DNA from: Podaxis mareebaensis
Taxonomy: Eukaryota > Basidiomycota > Agaricomycetes > Agaricales > Agaricaceae
Reading direction: 5' to 3'
Length of the DNA: 64,000 nucleotides
NCBI GenBank assembly: GCA_018524725.1
Contig: JAEUWP010000207.1
Coordinates: 186,001 to 250,000, forward strand
Within the stretch, counting starts at the first letter, position 1. Each line of letters begins with the position of its first letter. The position numbers were made by a program, and so were the translations under genes. This document shows positions 12,606-24,484 of this stretch, piece after piece. Below the pieces are notes generated by a model, which had not been told where the DNA came from, did no database searches, and worked only from the letters and a program-made list of their open reading frames with translations.

Positions 12606-14165
12606 ATGCCACAATCATCCAGAGCTTGGGAGAAGAAATCCCAGAAGAACTACCCTTTTGACCCTCCCGAACCAGTTCGCATTACTGTGGAACTCGTGAC
12701 TTCCGGAAACCGTAAACGCAAGATCAACCAGTATTCGAAGGAGGCTCGAATAGGGAAGGGGCGGCACGGAGAGGTCTACCTGTGTCATATGGGGGATGAT
12801 ATAGACAAAAAGGCGGTAAGTGTTCTATTGTTCTTGTTGCAGATAGCTCCCTGCAATAATGTTCTTGTTCTTTAGGCTATTAAGGTCGTCAAGCGCAGTA
12901 ATCCCAGAGATAAAATCAAGCTGCTGAGAAGGACGTACCAACAAAGCGAGTCGAACTTCGGGTCAGACCGCCCGTATCCTCTGAACAGCACGGAGAATAG
13001 TATACGGAAGGAGATTGCGATCATGAAGAAATGTTGTCACCCGAATATTGTTCGACTGTTGGAAGTCATTGATGATCCTCAGCAAGACAAGATTTACATG
13101 GGTGCGTACTTTGCAGTTGGCATCGGCCCAACATGAATAACCATTCGTAGTCATGGAATATTGTTCCGGAGGACCATTACAATGGTCCAAGGACAACAGA
13201 GAACCGATACTCCGCCTTGAGCAAACGCGGCGTATCATGAGAGACGTGATCGTTGGGCTCGAATACCGTGCGCCTCCTAACTGGTCTCAGTTTCCATCAA
13301 CCCCTAACGAAGTTTATGCGACAGTACACTCTTTGGGGATAATACATCGCGACATCAAACCCGCTAATATATTATACACTGGTGACAAGTCGATAGTCAA
13401 AATTATCGACTTTGGCGTCTCCCACTACAACTCTCGGCGTTCCATACCGCAGTTCGCTTCCCTCTCCACTCCCGAAGACACATCGTTGTTCCCAGACTCT
13501 GATCTCCAGAAAACTCTTGGGACGCCCAATTTCCTCGCACCTGAAGTTGTTTGGTTTGACGGCTCTGACAATGACAACTCGGAAACCGAATCTAATCGTT
13601 CCTCCCTAACTGTTGGCGAAAAGGCCTCTATGCCCACAGTTCGCCCACCAATAACGGAGGCAATAGATATCTGGGCTCTTGGTGTGACCTTCTACTGTTT
13701 ACTGTTCGGACATACACCATTCAATGCACCTTCCTCTCCTAACGATAATGTCCATCACAACGAGTGGATGTTGTACAACCAGATATGCACACAGGACTGG
13801 GAGGTGGATGAGACCATGACTGCAGACCACATTGCGACCGGAGGACGACACCCGAAGGACGTCTCAAGCGAAGGATACACTGTGATATCACTTCTGGAGT
13901 CGATGCTGCAGAAGAATCCCTTGAGCCGGATTACTGTGGCTGGTCTCAAAGTACGAAGAACATGGTTCTCCCGACTCACGTTGCATCACTAACCGGTTAT
14001 TGCTAGCGCCACCCTTGGATTCTCAACAACATCGCCAATCCCAAAGAGTGGTTACAGGTGACCTCACCCATTCCTCCTCCTCCTTCGGCATCTGGAAGTG
14101 CATCGCCAATATGCCGCTGGGTGTATGCTCTCGGTCAAAGATTATTACGGATCCGTTCAAAATGA
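12606..14165 (+). CDS. CaMKK/Sak1-Ssp1-type Ser/Thr protein kinase
   Basis: A protein kinase resembling the upstream activators of AMPK/Snf1 (Sak1, Tos3, Elm1, Ssp1, mammalian CaMKK). Five exons: 12606-12815, 12876-13101, 13151-13267, 13325-13950 and 14007-14165, encoding 445 residues. The Gly loop is IGKGRHGEVY, the catalytic lysine is in AIKVVKR and the catalytic loop is HRDIKPAN. The metal motif is DFGVSHY, and the activation segment ends in GTPNFLAPEVVW. As in CaMKK relatives, a charged insert precedes helix C (SIRKEIAIMKKCCHPNIV), and a Ser-rich loop sits inside the activation segment. Further insertions lie after APE. The upstream in-frame GTG at 12594 was not used because a good ATG follows. 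The short tail after RHPWILNN is basic. Kinase identity is certain; the exact subfamily is inferred. Confidence 0.9.
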
Positions 14166-14503
14166 CCACCCTCCTTTGCTTTTGTATCATCCCTTTACAT
14201 GCATGGGACACTGTAGTACACTTTCGGAGCTAGAACTAGGACTGTACTAATGCTATAGATGTGATTCCGGGCTATGCTGTGGACTCTCGCTCGTTTCTTG
14301 ATCTGTATTTTCGTACGCTTACTACCTTGGATACGCGACTGCTGTGATTATGGGATTGCTACTTCTGCAAGTCACATGACGTATTGTGAAATGTCGAGGC
14401 GCGTTGGAGGGTACGAAGAACCATTAAGCATTGTCCACGTTGCACTCTCAAAAACCCTTTTTCTTTTCCTCCTCGTGTCTGATTCTCAGTTTTGCTCGGT
14501 AGA
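14166..14503. other. Intergenic region before SND1
   Basis: 338 bases between the kinase stop and the SND1 start, with no supported gene. A pyrimidine-rich run (TTTTTCTTTTCCTCCTCG, 14458-14475) precedes the SND1 ATG, as is common in fungal promoters. Confidence 0.5.
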
Positions 14504-17500
14504 ATGTCTCTTAAGGCGGTAAGAGCTCTCTCTTCACTCACAACACACTCGGGCATAATTCATTACCATAAACAGGTCGTCAAGTGTAGATATCCCTCCC
14601 GCCACAAAAGCCACTCGATCTAGCTTCTGATTTGTGTCTTCAGCTGTCATCTCCGGTGATTCACTGGTTCTTCGCGGTCGCCCTGGTCCTCAAGGACAGC
14701 CCCCCAAAGAGCGGTGAGCATCGATATAGATCAGGGGATTCTTGATACTTATGGCATCGTCATTAGCGTTCTACATCTAGCGGACCTGAACGCTCCAAGG
14801 CTCGGAACACAGAACAGGGAAGACGAGGCAAGCATTTCGTGAAGGTTCCGTGGCCGTTGGGCTGACACGATCCCTTACAGCCGTGGGCATATGAGTCTCG
14901 TGAGTTCCTGAGGACTCTAGTTGTTGGTAAAGAAGTCACTTTCGCGTCCATCCATTCTCTTCCCTCCAACGATGATGTACCGCGCGATATCGGTACCGCT
15001 GAAATCAATGGTGTCGATCTTGCGTCCGAGATTTTGAAAAACGGCTGGGCCAAATTGAAAGAAAGCAAAAGGGAACCGGCTCCGGAGGACCTGAATCGCA
15101 AGGATCTCGAGAATGAAGCTAAAACCGCTGGCAAAGGTGTTTGGAACCCTCATGGTCCTCAGGTATGCTCTTGAATATTGAACACACTCAAGGGACGCCT
15201 ACAAAGGATTATTAGGCCCGCCAGGTGTATTATACGATGCCCGAGGATCCCCAAGCTTTCTTATCCGAGTGGAAGGGCAAGTCCATCGACGGTAAATCTC
15301 ACTCAAGCACATAAGCCGAGGAATGACTTGCTCATGAGGTTCTAGCCATCGTTGAACAAGTCCGGGATGGAAGCAACCTCCGGGTCCGGCTCCTTCTACC
15401 AAGTGGTGATCATCAGCTTGCGAATATTGCACTAGCAGGTGTACGCTGCCCTCGTGCGTCCTCCAAACAAAGCGAAGTCAGCGAGCAATGGGGTGAAGAG
15501 GTATGTGTAATGACCTATGCCACTTCTACGACTGAGTCGAACATCCCATCTAGGCGAAATACTTCACCGAGTCTCGTCTCCTTCAGAGATCTGTGCGCGT
15601 GCAAATTTTGTCTGTTCCTACACCTGGTGCTACTCCCTTCCAATCGACTGCCAATGCAGTTGCTCCAGCACCCGTGACCACCTTTATTGGAAACGGTTAG
15701 TTGCGAGTCCACCACCACTGAGACAAGCCGCTCATTCGTACCTCTCAGTCCTCCACCCGGCCGGTAACGTTGCGGAGCACCTCGTGGCGGCAGGGCTGGC
15801 CCGCGTCGTGGATTGGCATGCTGGTATACTTGCTGCTGGTGGTGGTATGGAACGTCTCAGGGCAGCAGAGAAGACAGCCAAGGAAAGGCGTGCATATCTT
15901 TACGCTAACGCTCCTGCTCCTGGAATTTCGAGGACAGGGTCCGCTTCAGGTGGTCCTGCAAAAGCCTTCGACGCTACGGTTACCCGTATCTGGAGTGGGG
16001 ACCAAATCTCCATTGTTGACAAAGATGGAAAAGAACGCCGTCTGCAGCTAAGCTCGACTCGTGGACCAAAGTAAGTTCTTATTTGACGATTAGTCACTCT
16101 CACTGACCAACGGTCATCTCGAAGACTAGGGGATCCAAACCAAGCATTCTATGCACATGAAGCCAAAGAATTCCTACGAAAGAGGCTAATCGGAAAACGT
16201 GTCAAGGTCACGATCGACTTTGTTCGTCCACGTGAAGGTGACTTCGAAGAGCGTGAATGCGCCACAGTTCGCTATGGAGGTCACAACGCGTACGTGCAAC
16301 GCAAGATACTCTACAGAGTGCATCTCCTCAGGGCAGTTCAATCACAGGAACATTGCTGAGCAATTGATCGAAAAAGGGTTGGCAGGAGTCGTTCGCCACA
16401 AACGCGACGATGAAGATAGGTCCCCTGACTATGACAAATTGATGGCTGCCGAACAAGCGTATGTATGTCAAACTTAGACGGAATATGTCTTCTCAGATCT
16501 GGTCATCCCACAGGGCTATGGCGGACTCCCGTGGAATGCATACAGGAAAGGCGGTCCCTGCACCCAAACCGCCTTTGAACATCTCGGAGGTAAGCGATTT
16601 CTTAATTTGTGTTAGTACACGTTCTTGAGAATTGCCCAGACTAGCAATCGTGCAGCCACTTTCGTGAGTGGGTTCAAGCGTCTTGGTCGGATTCCGGCTA
16701 TCGTGGACTATGTCGCAGCGGGGTCGCGCTTCAAGTGAGTTTGCCTCCCGTCGATCAACCCTATATTCTGATGTTGTGCCGCAAGGCTCTTCCTTCCCAA
16801 GGATAACCAGGTTTTGACCCTGGTGCTTGGAGGTTAGTGGATTTTGGTATAGATTAGCCAAGTTCTGAATACTCGATTTGATCAGGTATCCGTGCTCCTC
16901 GTACGGCTCGCAATCCCTCCGAAAAAACAGAACCTTATGGAAACGAGGCCTTGGAGTTTGCCATGCGAAAATATATGCAGCGAGATGTGGAATTCGAGGT
17001 TGAGACCACCGACAAGTCGGGCGGCTTCATTGGTGCTTTGTATCTCAACAAAACCGAAAATGCTGCCGTGGAGCTGGTGCGGGAAGGGCTAGCTACTGTG
17101 CATTCATTCTCTGCGGATAATCTTTCCTGGGCGCGCCAGCTTTATGACGCTGAGGTTAGTTTCCTCAAAATATTTGTAGCGCCGTTTCTTTATGGCTGAC
17201 TTACGTGTTTCTGAAACTAGGCTGAAGCAAAGAAGGAAAGACGCAACGTGAATTTGTCTCATGTTCATCCCTTCCGGCTGCACTCACACACTTAAACTAG
17301 ATCTGGACCGACTATGACGAAGAAGCAGAGAAACAAACAGAAGCCCAACCCGAAGAGAACAATGCCTCACTCAAGTCCGAGTACCTCGATGTTATTATCA
17401 GCGACGTACGGACAAAGAACGGCCTCAACTTTTCCATCCAGGTCCTAAACACAGAAGGTCAGCTGGATAGCATTTCAATAGTGCACCGATCTTACCTCGG

Positions 17501-18201
17501 ATCACCATACAGGCATCGCCTCTCTAGAGAAACTAATGAAGGAATTCAGTCTCCACCACAGTGGTGCTGTGACTGTCCCATCTGGTTTCGTTCCAAAGGG
17601 TGGTGATCTTGTATCAGCGAAATTCTCAGATGGAGCCTGGTACCGAGCTAAAGTTCGCCGCGCTTCGCCTGTGAAGAAGGAAGCTGAAGTAACATTCATT
17701 GACTACGGAAATCAAGATACTGTATCATTCTCCGACATCCGCCCACTGGAACCCAAATTCCGATCATTGCCTGGACAAGCCCAGGATGCTAGATTGAGGT
17801 ACGGAAACTCATACTAAATCTCATCTCCGCTGAAAACTCAGTTCATTCGTAGCTTTGTCAAACTTGTGGACGAAGGCAGCGAATATCATCCCGAGGCCGT
17901 CGACCGCTTCCGTTCCTTATGTGAAGGACGCAAACTTATTGCCAATATTGACCACAAAGAAGGATCCTTGCTTCATCTACGCCTGATCGATCCCTCCGAT
18001 CCTGCAGCGGTGCAAGATCCTTATGCATGCATCAACGTCGATCTTGTTCGTGAAGGTCTCGCATCCATCGACCGTAAAGGTTGCAAGTATCTTCAATCAT
18101 ACGCTCCGGTTCTCAAGAGACTTCAAGAAGCCGTCGCTGGTGCCAAGCGAGACCGCTTGGGAATGTTCGAGTTCGGAGATGTTGAAGAGGATGACGAGTG
18201 A
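14504..18201 (+). CDS. SND1: Staphylococcal nuclease/Tudor protein (Tudor-SN, p100)
   Basis: RNA-binding protein of the Tudor-SN family, linked in other eukaryotes to RNA processing and decay, RISC and stress granules. Nineteen exons give 904 residues, the usual size: 14504-14518, 14576-14585, 14644-14713, 14767-14827, 14881-15162, 15216-15291, 15346-15500, 15554-15695, 15749-16070, 16125-16289, 16348-16458, 16514-16589, 16640-16734, 16786-16832, 16886-17154, 17221-17247, 17301-17457, 17513-17798 and 17853-18201. Four SNase-like domains are visible ([50 protein letters not shown]). A Tudor domain follows ([24 protein letters not shown]), then a partial fifth SN domain and an acidic end. Exon 2 is only 10 bases and intron 4 has a GC donor. 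Convergent with the S41-type gene. Confidence 0.95.
14828..14880 (+). other. GC-AG intron in SND1
   Basis: A 53-base intron with donor GAG|GCAAGC and acceptor TTACAG|CCG. Joining at these points gives [16 protein letters not shown] in phase 0, a conserved Tudor-SN segment. No GT donor nearby keeps this frame. GC-AG introns are a minor but known class. Confidence 0.8.
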
Positions 18202-18401
18202 TTTCGGTTCACAGCACCCCTAAACCATCGCACTTACTACGCATGTTATCTACCTTATTCACCTTTGGTTACTCTCCAGTGCGGAAGGTTTCCCAAAACA
18301 CCCTACATCAGTCCTTTTGAATTACTGTGGCATAAATCCGCGACATGGTAAAATTTCTACATTGGCTGTTCGCCTGCATGAGTTGGCCAGTGTCCCTTCA
18401 T

Positions 18402-21296
18402 CTATACCTGGATTTGAAGCACAGGCGGGGATACAGGAGGAAATACCTTCTGGGAGACCGTCTCCCAGATTGCTTGGGGTTTGTTGGCCCTGCAGAAACG
18501 GGGTCAACTTTTGAAGATATACGACATGTGACAGTTTACTGACGTGTCTGCAGTTAGAGGGAAGTTCATGGTGGCAGTATGATCTTGCCACTCTAGATTA
18601 CGGGCTTAGAAACACTCCATTCAAAGGAGACCACGGTCTTACCTTCGGGTTCAGCAGGGTTATCAACACCATAAGCAAGCCGCCAAGTTACCGTTAGTGC
18701 AGCATTTACCTCCCTGTGTTAGTGTCAGAAAACAAGACTGCACGAACACGAATGGAAGCCTTACAGGGGTGGAGGAACATCCTTTGGATAGGGACTGTTT
18801 TCCTTCAATCCAGTAGTCTGCCGGATTTGGATATGAAACGCCCCTTACAGGAGTAAACGAATGACTTACGATCAACGCCGTGTCAATATCTACGAAGCTT
18901 GCACGTTGGCCACCAACAAAGCCACAATACTGTTGAGGAACGTCTGATTTTCCACCGACAACGACTGTACGGACTTTATGCTTTTTGGCGAGCAGAACCT
19001 ACGAAGTGTCAAAGCACATAGAACCTAATAATTCCAATAGCACATACCGAGAATACTGCACAGGAACTACCACATCTATCAAAGAGATTAGCCATGGAGT
19101 GATAACGTTTATTTCGAGTGCATACCGGCCATTCGAAAGAAGGACAATATTGTCTGCCTTAAAAAGTGGTTCCGGGCCCAGCTTCTGTCTTCCTCCACTG
19201 CAGAAGGCGGACGAGACCTCGCATTCCTTTCCCAGTCTGGTCGAAATCATCAGTTTCAATTGATACTCGTTGGAGAGGCAGGCCAACGTTACCTTTGACT
19301 AAAGGCATCTTGACGACCGTTTATGGTGGCGTTGATTGGACTGAACCAATCTTCGGCTTCAATTGGGTAATGCGTTGCGTTGCGCCACTCTTGGTTGTAA
19401 ATGACCCGATAGTTAGGGTCAGTGCTGGGAAGGTTCTTGACGATTTGCTGAGCCAAGTCGGTAACACGGATCGTTGTGTCCAAACCCGGTTGTGGATATG
19501 TGTGCTCGGTTTCGCCGAAAAGCTGGTGCCCGTTTAGTAGTGTGGGACGTATGACAGAATGGGCGCACTTACAAGCCGATGCAAAAACTAGGGTGAAATG
19601 TGAGACGAGTGTGAGTGGTGATGACGGAACTTCATTTGCAGTAAACATACTTGTGCTACGCAAATATAACCTAGGGAGTAGGTTGGTCAACTGACGTGCA
19701 TGGCACTGGTTGTGAACATACCTCCAAAATTATTCGTCTGAAGTTTTGGAGATGAGTTTCTGTCACCTGATTTGGCGGAGAGTACTTACAAGATCAATGA
19801 TCAGGTTCTCAATCCCTAGTTCGCGCATCCTCCGTAGGCCTTGGAGCAGATTGCATTTGATGGACTCCTCTTTGTAGCTTTCAAAACTCCCCAGCACCAG
19901 GACACCCGTCTTGTCCTTAAGTGCATAGAATTGAGTGTCCTTGTAACTCCCTTCCAGCGGTGGAAGGCTGGGCTGCAGAGTTTGTGGCAAGGCAATCTCT
20001 GTCGGTTTGATGCCCGTTGTCCCCAGGATGGGCTCAGAGAAACGTTCAGAATCATTTGAATAAAGTCTATACAAGTGGCGTCCGTTTGTGCTTTTGGAAG
20101 GTTTGCAAAATTTGTTTTGGTAATCACTCCGATGGCTGAAATGTTCTTTTCGACTAAACCTCGATCGATAAGGAACCTGTGCAAAAATATCAAGGAACAG
20201 GTGGCCAACTTCGGGGACCTAGACTTACTGTAATAGTCTCCTCGATATCAGAGCCTACGCGTTTGATGGTCAATTGGACAGAATCGACAGTAGGGTGGAC
20301 CTTTTCAGCGAATTCTCCTAATATATAACTCCAACCATCAGGTCTGCGAACAGAACTTGAAAAAAACCTGAAGGTCATCATGATAAAGCATGATGACAGA
20401 GCAAGACACGTCAGTTTCAAGACATACAGGAGCCACAGGCGCACTGACGCATTCTGACGGCTAGCTAAACCCTGGAAGTAACCGGTGGTTTTGGCGTTGG
20501 CGTTAACGGCAAAGAAAGGATCTTCTCCGTTAATGCGGACGACCCGAGCGCCGCTGAACTGACAAAGCTCAGGACAAAACCACACGCATAGATAGTATCA
20601 CGCTCACTTCCCGTAACGGTTTTCCCAGTGCATCTTCCCAAAATTTGATTTCTGGACCAAAGAACCCGAGCGCAATCTCATGAGCGTTTGGTGCAATGTG
20701 TATGCTTTGGGTGTTGTCAGTCAGATTCGTCAATAGTACCAGGGGAAATGGGTTGTATGTGGGATAGACAGCTATATGCGTGGAATCCCAGTCATTCGGT
20801 CGTCATACACGGCACATAAAGAACCATACCATCGTAACACCAGTTAGCATATATCAGGTGTCCGTCATTGACGCGCTTGAGGGATTGTTGCACGTCCCGG
20901 TGAAATTCGAAGTCATTCGGGTAATCTTTAGACCTAATGTCCTCCAAATCTTTGAGCAGGTCCCAGTGCACGTCTTCATGATAGGGCTTCGGCGCCTGCA
21001 ATTGATAGCTTGTCGATGCATGGAAAGCCAACGTCTTGGTGATGACATCAAGAACCTAACCAGTATCGATGTCAGTTTGTCGAAAGGAAGAGACAAAAGG
21101 CAAGTTGATCACCGACATTTTCCTGTTTCTTTTTGTCGAAAGGAATTGCGGACATACATGCCCGAGCATCCTTGGGCAACACCCACTGCTCTCCTCCGAC
21201 CTTCAAGCACCGACCAGTCGATAGAACGCTGGCAGCGCAACTTGTCGAAGCGAAATATGCGCCAAGTAAACACAGAAACAAGCGCGAGCTGCACAT
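18402..21296 (-). CDS. Secreted S41-type (CPAF-like) serine peptidase, fungal family
   Basis: Member of the secreted fungal family carrying an interphotoreceptor-retinoid-binding/tail-specific peptidase (S41) fold. ATG at 21294-21296 begins a signal peptide (LFLCLLGAYFASTSCA). After Lys/Cys-rich processing comes the N-terminal module, with KPYHEDVHWDLLKDL and VNDGHLIYANWCYDG. A PDZ-like region follows (VVRINGEDPF), then the peptidase core. There, ENLIIDLTNNFGGYICVAQ forms the strand-turn that carries the substrate loop, followed by FLHRL and NATHYPIEAEDWFSP. The C-terminus has RASFVDIDTALI, TWRLAYGVDNPAEPE, EWQDHTATMNFPL and ANKPQAIWETVSQ, each on its own short exon. The last exon reads to a TAG at 18402-18404; the exact 3' end is a hand-made choice. 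About 10-13 exons. Whether it is proteolytically active cannot be told from sequence. Confidence 0.85.
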
Positions 21297-21624
21297 GTGA
21301 GGTATAGGCAACGTATCCTGTAAATGTACGAGCGGATGGAAAGGGGAAGGAACCAGGAAATGCTAAAGAGCGCCCAAAGGTTACTAGTTAGGGCATCGTA
21401 ATCATAGCCAATGGTGTGATGACGGCAAGAATGTTCATTTGCGCCCATCCATGATCTTGTGAGTATATATGATTCCATCTGTTGTGTCGGAAGAAAGGAG
21501 AGAGAAAACATTGAGGTTCTCAATAAATAGACAAGGAAGATCCAAAAACAGACATCCAGCCGGAGTGACCAGTAGAGACCGCCAACAATACGTCATCACA
21601 TTCCCCACCAACTACATACACCCA
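21297..21624. promoter_or_regulatory. Divergent promoter interval (S41-type peptidase / HAD-like gene)
   Basis: 328 bases between two divergent start codons. No coding exon was recognised and no defined operator could be assigned. Confidence 0.4.
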
Positions 21625-22672
21625 ATGGCCATTCGACTTGTCACGTTCGATGCGCTGCATACGATCATCACTCCTCGTCGTCCGATCCACGTTCAGTATT
21701 CCGAAGTGTTCGCACCATTCCTGGGCTTTCTAGATCCGAATTCTATCAAACGTTCTTTCAAGGTAGGTCCGTCGTTTTTCTCAAAGCTGGACATACCGCA
21801 CTGGCAACAGTACTGACCTCTGATGGATACCTAGCCTTGAAAGAAGTACAGGTCGAAAGACCTGCGTATATCCAGGGTGCGGATGCATGGTGGGCCGAAG
21901 TCATTCGGCGAACTGCTCTCGGCGCAGGAGCGGACGAACAAAGTGAGTGTACCCCGGCAATGAAACCATATTGAAATGATTGACTTTTCGTTTATTGCAC
22001 GGTATCGCAGTTCTTGATTCATCCCTTCACAAGATCGTACCAAAGCTCCTGAAGCGTTTCAGCTCAAGAGAAGGTTACGCAGCATTCGCAGATGCAATAC
22101 CCACGAGTGAGCTGATCCTTGTCTCAGACTCCGGAACGGAACATGACCCAAAATTTCAGTTCGATATTTGCACGATGAACTAGGTGTGTCGACGGCCGTT
22201 GTGAGCAATGGCGACGCACGCCTTCGTAAGTTGCATGCGTCGATTGTCAGAGTCCTGTGGCGTGATCAGATTTCAGGTTCTGTGATTCAAGACTTGGGGT
22301 TTCCTCCATATCTTAGTCCCATCATCCTCAGTGAGGAGGAAGGGGTAGAGAAACCATCCCAACGGATCTTCGAACGCGTTCTGGCTCTGGTCAACCATGG
22401 CGGAAAGCCCATCACCCTGGCGGACTGTCTCCATGTCGGAGATGAGCTCGTTTGGTAATTACAGAGCCATCTTCGTCTGCCGAAGACTGATCGAGACCTC
22501 TAGCGACTTTCAGGGAGCCGTAGCAGCGGGGATGCAGGGGCTCCTACTTCGGAGGACCGGTCCAGACGGTGAACAGGCACACAAAGAGCCCGGCGAATTT
22601 TTGGATGGCGTTGAAGTGATCAAAGACCTAGAAGCAGTGGTATCATTTGTAGAAGCGAGGAATTCCACTTGA
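21625..22672 (+). CDS. HAD-superfamily (HDHD3-like) hydrolase-fold protein
   Basis: ATG at 21625 leads directly into motif I (RLVTFDALHTIITPR). Later blocks are a cap region (YAAFADAIPTSE), motif II (STAVVSNGD), motif III lysine in EGVEKPSQRIFERVL, and motif IV HVGDELVCDFQGAVAAGM. The last of these is formed by splicing from a GTAATT donor after ELVW-region DNA (near 22456) to CTCTAG near 22501. The protein is about 270 residues, in the HDHD3/REG-2 size range. The usual DxD of motif I is changed here: the residue two after the nucleophile Asp is Leu (DALHT), so ordinary phosphatase activity is doubtful. The substrate is unknown. Its 3' end faces the bS6m gene, 192 bases away. Confidence 0.8.
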
Positions 22673-22864
22673 CACCGGGGTTCACAGCGGATATAAGTAG
22701 TGATCATTAGTATATCTATGCAAAGGGAATGATACTATTACAAACGATCCAACGTTCTCGTGGTCAGGTCTCAAAGCTGATACCAACTAAATTTGAACCC
22801 TGATAGCCATAGGAGATTATGACCGGAGGAGTAGCGCGTAGTACGGGAGTAGGGAGTAATCCAT

Positions 22865-23348
22865 TCAGAGGTCGACTACATCGGCGGCTGCTGGTGCTGG
22901 GTGCGTGAGTTTGCGACCTTGTCTTGCAACATCCTCTACGCGATCTCCCAGTTTCAACATGGTCCAACGTAGCACACGAGGGTCGCGACGCATAAAGTTG
23001 TTCAGTGAACGGAGTGTTTGGGGACTTGCGTCGCAGTGGAGTGTCCAATAACTGTCACAGGGCATGAAAACAATGTCAAATGGGTGTAGACATAGACCAC
23101 ATACTCTCCAACGTGTTCATAGGCATTTGTGCGCTTCTTCTTCATGCGCTGAGGTAGCTGCATCGTTCCCCAAGATTCAATCTTCCGGACGACACCTCCT
23201 GCTTCCATAATGTGCGTGGCAGACTGCCGGACCAACTCGCGTATGTGGCGCTGGAAAACAACATTAATTCAATGGAGGACTTAGGTTATAGTTTACTCAC
23301 GTATTCTGGGAAGTGTGCAGCTACACATACCATCTGGTAGAGCGGCAT
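22865..23348 (-). CDS. Mitochondrial small-subunit ribosomal protein bS6m
   Basis: Component of the mitoribosomal small subunit that binds 18S-type mitochondrial rRNA next to bS18m. Three exons (23301-23348, 23105-23250, 22865-23051) join in phase to 126 residues. It starts MPLYQMVCVAAHFPEY, the first strand of the bS6 fold. It continues with RELVRQSATHIMEAGG and VRKIESWGTMQLP, ending the core with YWTLHCDASPQTL and NNFMRRDPRVLRWTMLK. The RRDPRVLRWTMLK strand is the family hallmark. Its length matches fungal Mrp17. It lacks a long cleavable presequence, as is common for this protein. Confidence 0.92.
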
Positions 23349-24484
23349 ATTGCGGTCGAGGAATTCGACCGATAGGCAGCCGGAACGAAAAACTCGAGTG
23401 AGCATCCGAGGTCACGTGAGAGACGCGATCTGGAACGTGTGAATGGCTCCAAGTTGGGAAGTGGATGACCATCCGAGGGATAGACAGGAGAATGCGTAAC
23501 AAGGAAGTCCATCACTTCTTCTCGAAATCTCTTTCAAGCTCGATGAAACCCCTTCAAACTCAATGTTATCTTGCACGGCCCCGCCGGCTATATGCTCTCT
23601 GTTCTCTCTATATCCAAAATCAACATTGCATTTATGTTCAGCCGGAATAACCTTGTTTCCTTGTGGGACTACTCGCGGTTGGAAGAATACGCCATGAATG
23701 CTTCGAAAGCTAGACTGTCAATGTAATGCCTTAATCGTGGAAAGCATCAGTTGTCCTCGGGAACGAGGTCCATCATGGCGCATGTAGTTTCCGAAGGTCC
23801 AAAACAAGAAACCTACACCCTTGCGTGGGCGAGGCATTGTTCTATTTCCCTCAAATGGATTACTGTTTTTGGCGTCTCCGCTACATCGCGCTCAAGTGGC
23901 CCGCCCGGGTTTGTGCACATCAAGACACCAATGTCTGGGAACAGGTAGATCTACACCCCTTTGATTTTCTACCGGGCACGAAAATCCAGTTTCTTCCGCA
24001 AAAGAAGGAAAGCTAGAAGGCAAACCATGGTGCTACTTACATTATCATTTGTTTTCCTGGCGCAAGTCTCTGCCACGGCCCAGGTGATTTGCTTTAGTTG
24101 CTTCCCGACCCGAGTCAAAGCGTCTTTACAAACACCTGTGCAACAAATTCACAAGCTGTCCCTCTGACTCTTCATCAACCTGACAACCGAGGACTACCAG
24201 AAGCCAACGCCAAGATCCGCGTATCGTCCCCATCTTCTCGAGCAAAATCACCCTGCTGAAAACTTCGGCCACCTGGTGTCCTTCCTATCTGATTTCCAAG
24301 CAAGGAAGTAGCGAACCTCTTTGACGTTAATTAAACACTCAATTAGCAATCCAGGCATTCTATCCTCGTTTCGTCTCTGTTCTCCTTCGTTGCATCTACT
24401 TCCCTTTCCCCTCCGCCCTTCCTTTATTCTATAACCTCGCCCGAGCGTTTCCCGCGGGCGACCTGCATTCCCGTTTTCTTCGTC
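23349..24484. other. 1.1 kb intergenic region (bS6m / Mei2-like divergent)
   Basis: Two short open frames near 23751-24016 have no recognisable domain and no supported start or splice partner. The segment just before 24485 is pyrimidine-rich (CTTCCCTTTCCCCTCCGCCC, 24401-24420) as in fungal promoters of the Mei2-like gene. Nothing else could be supported. Confidence 0.5.
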
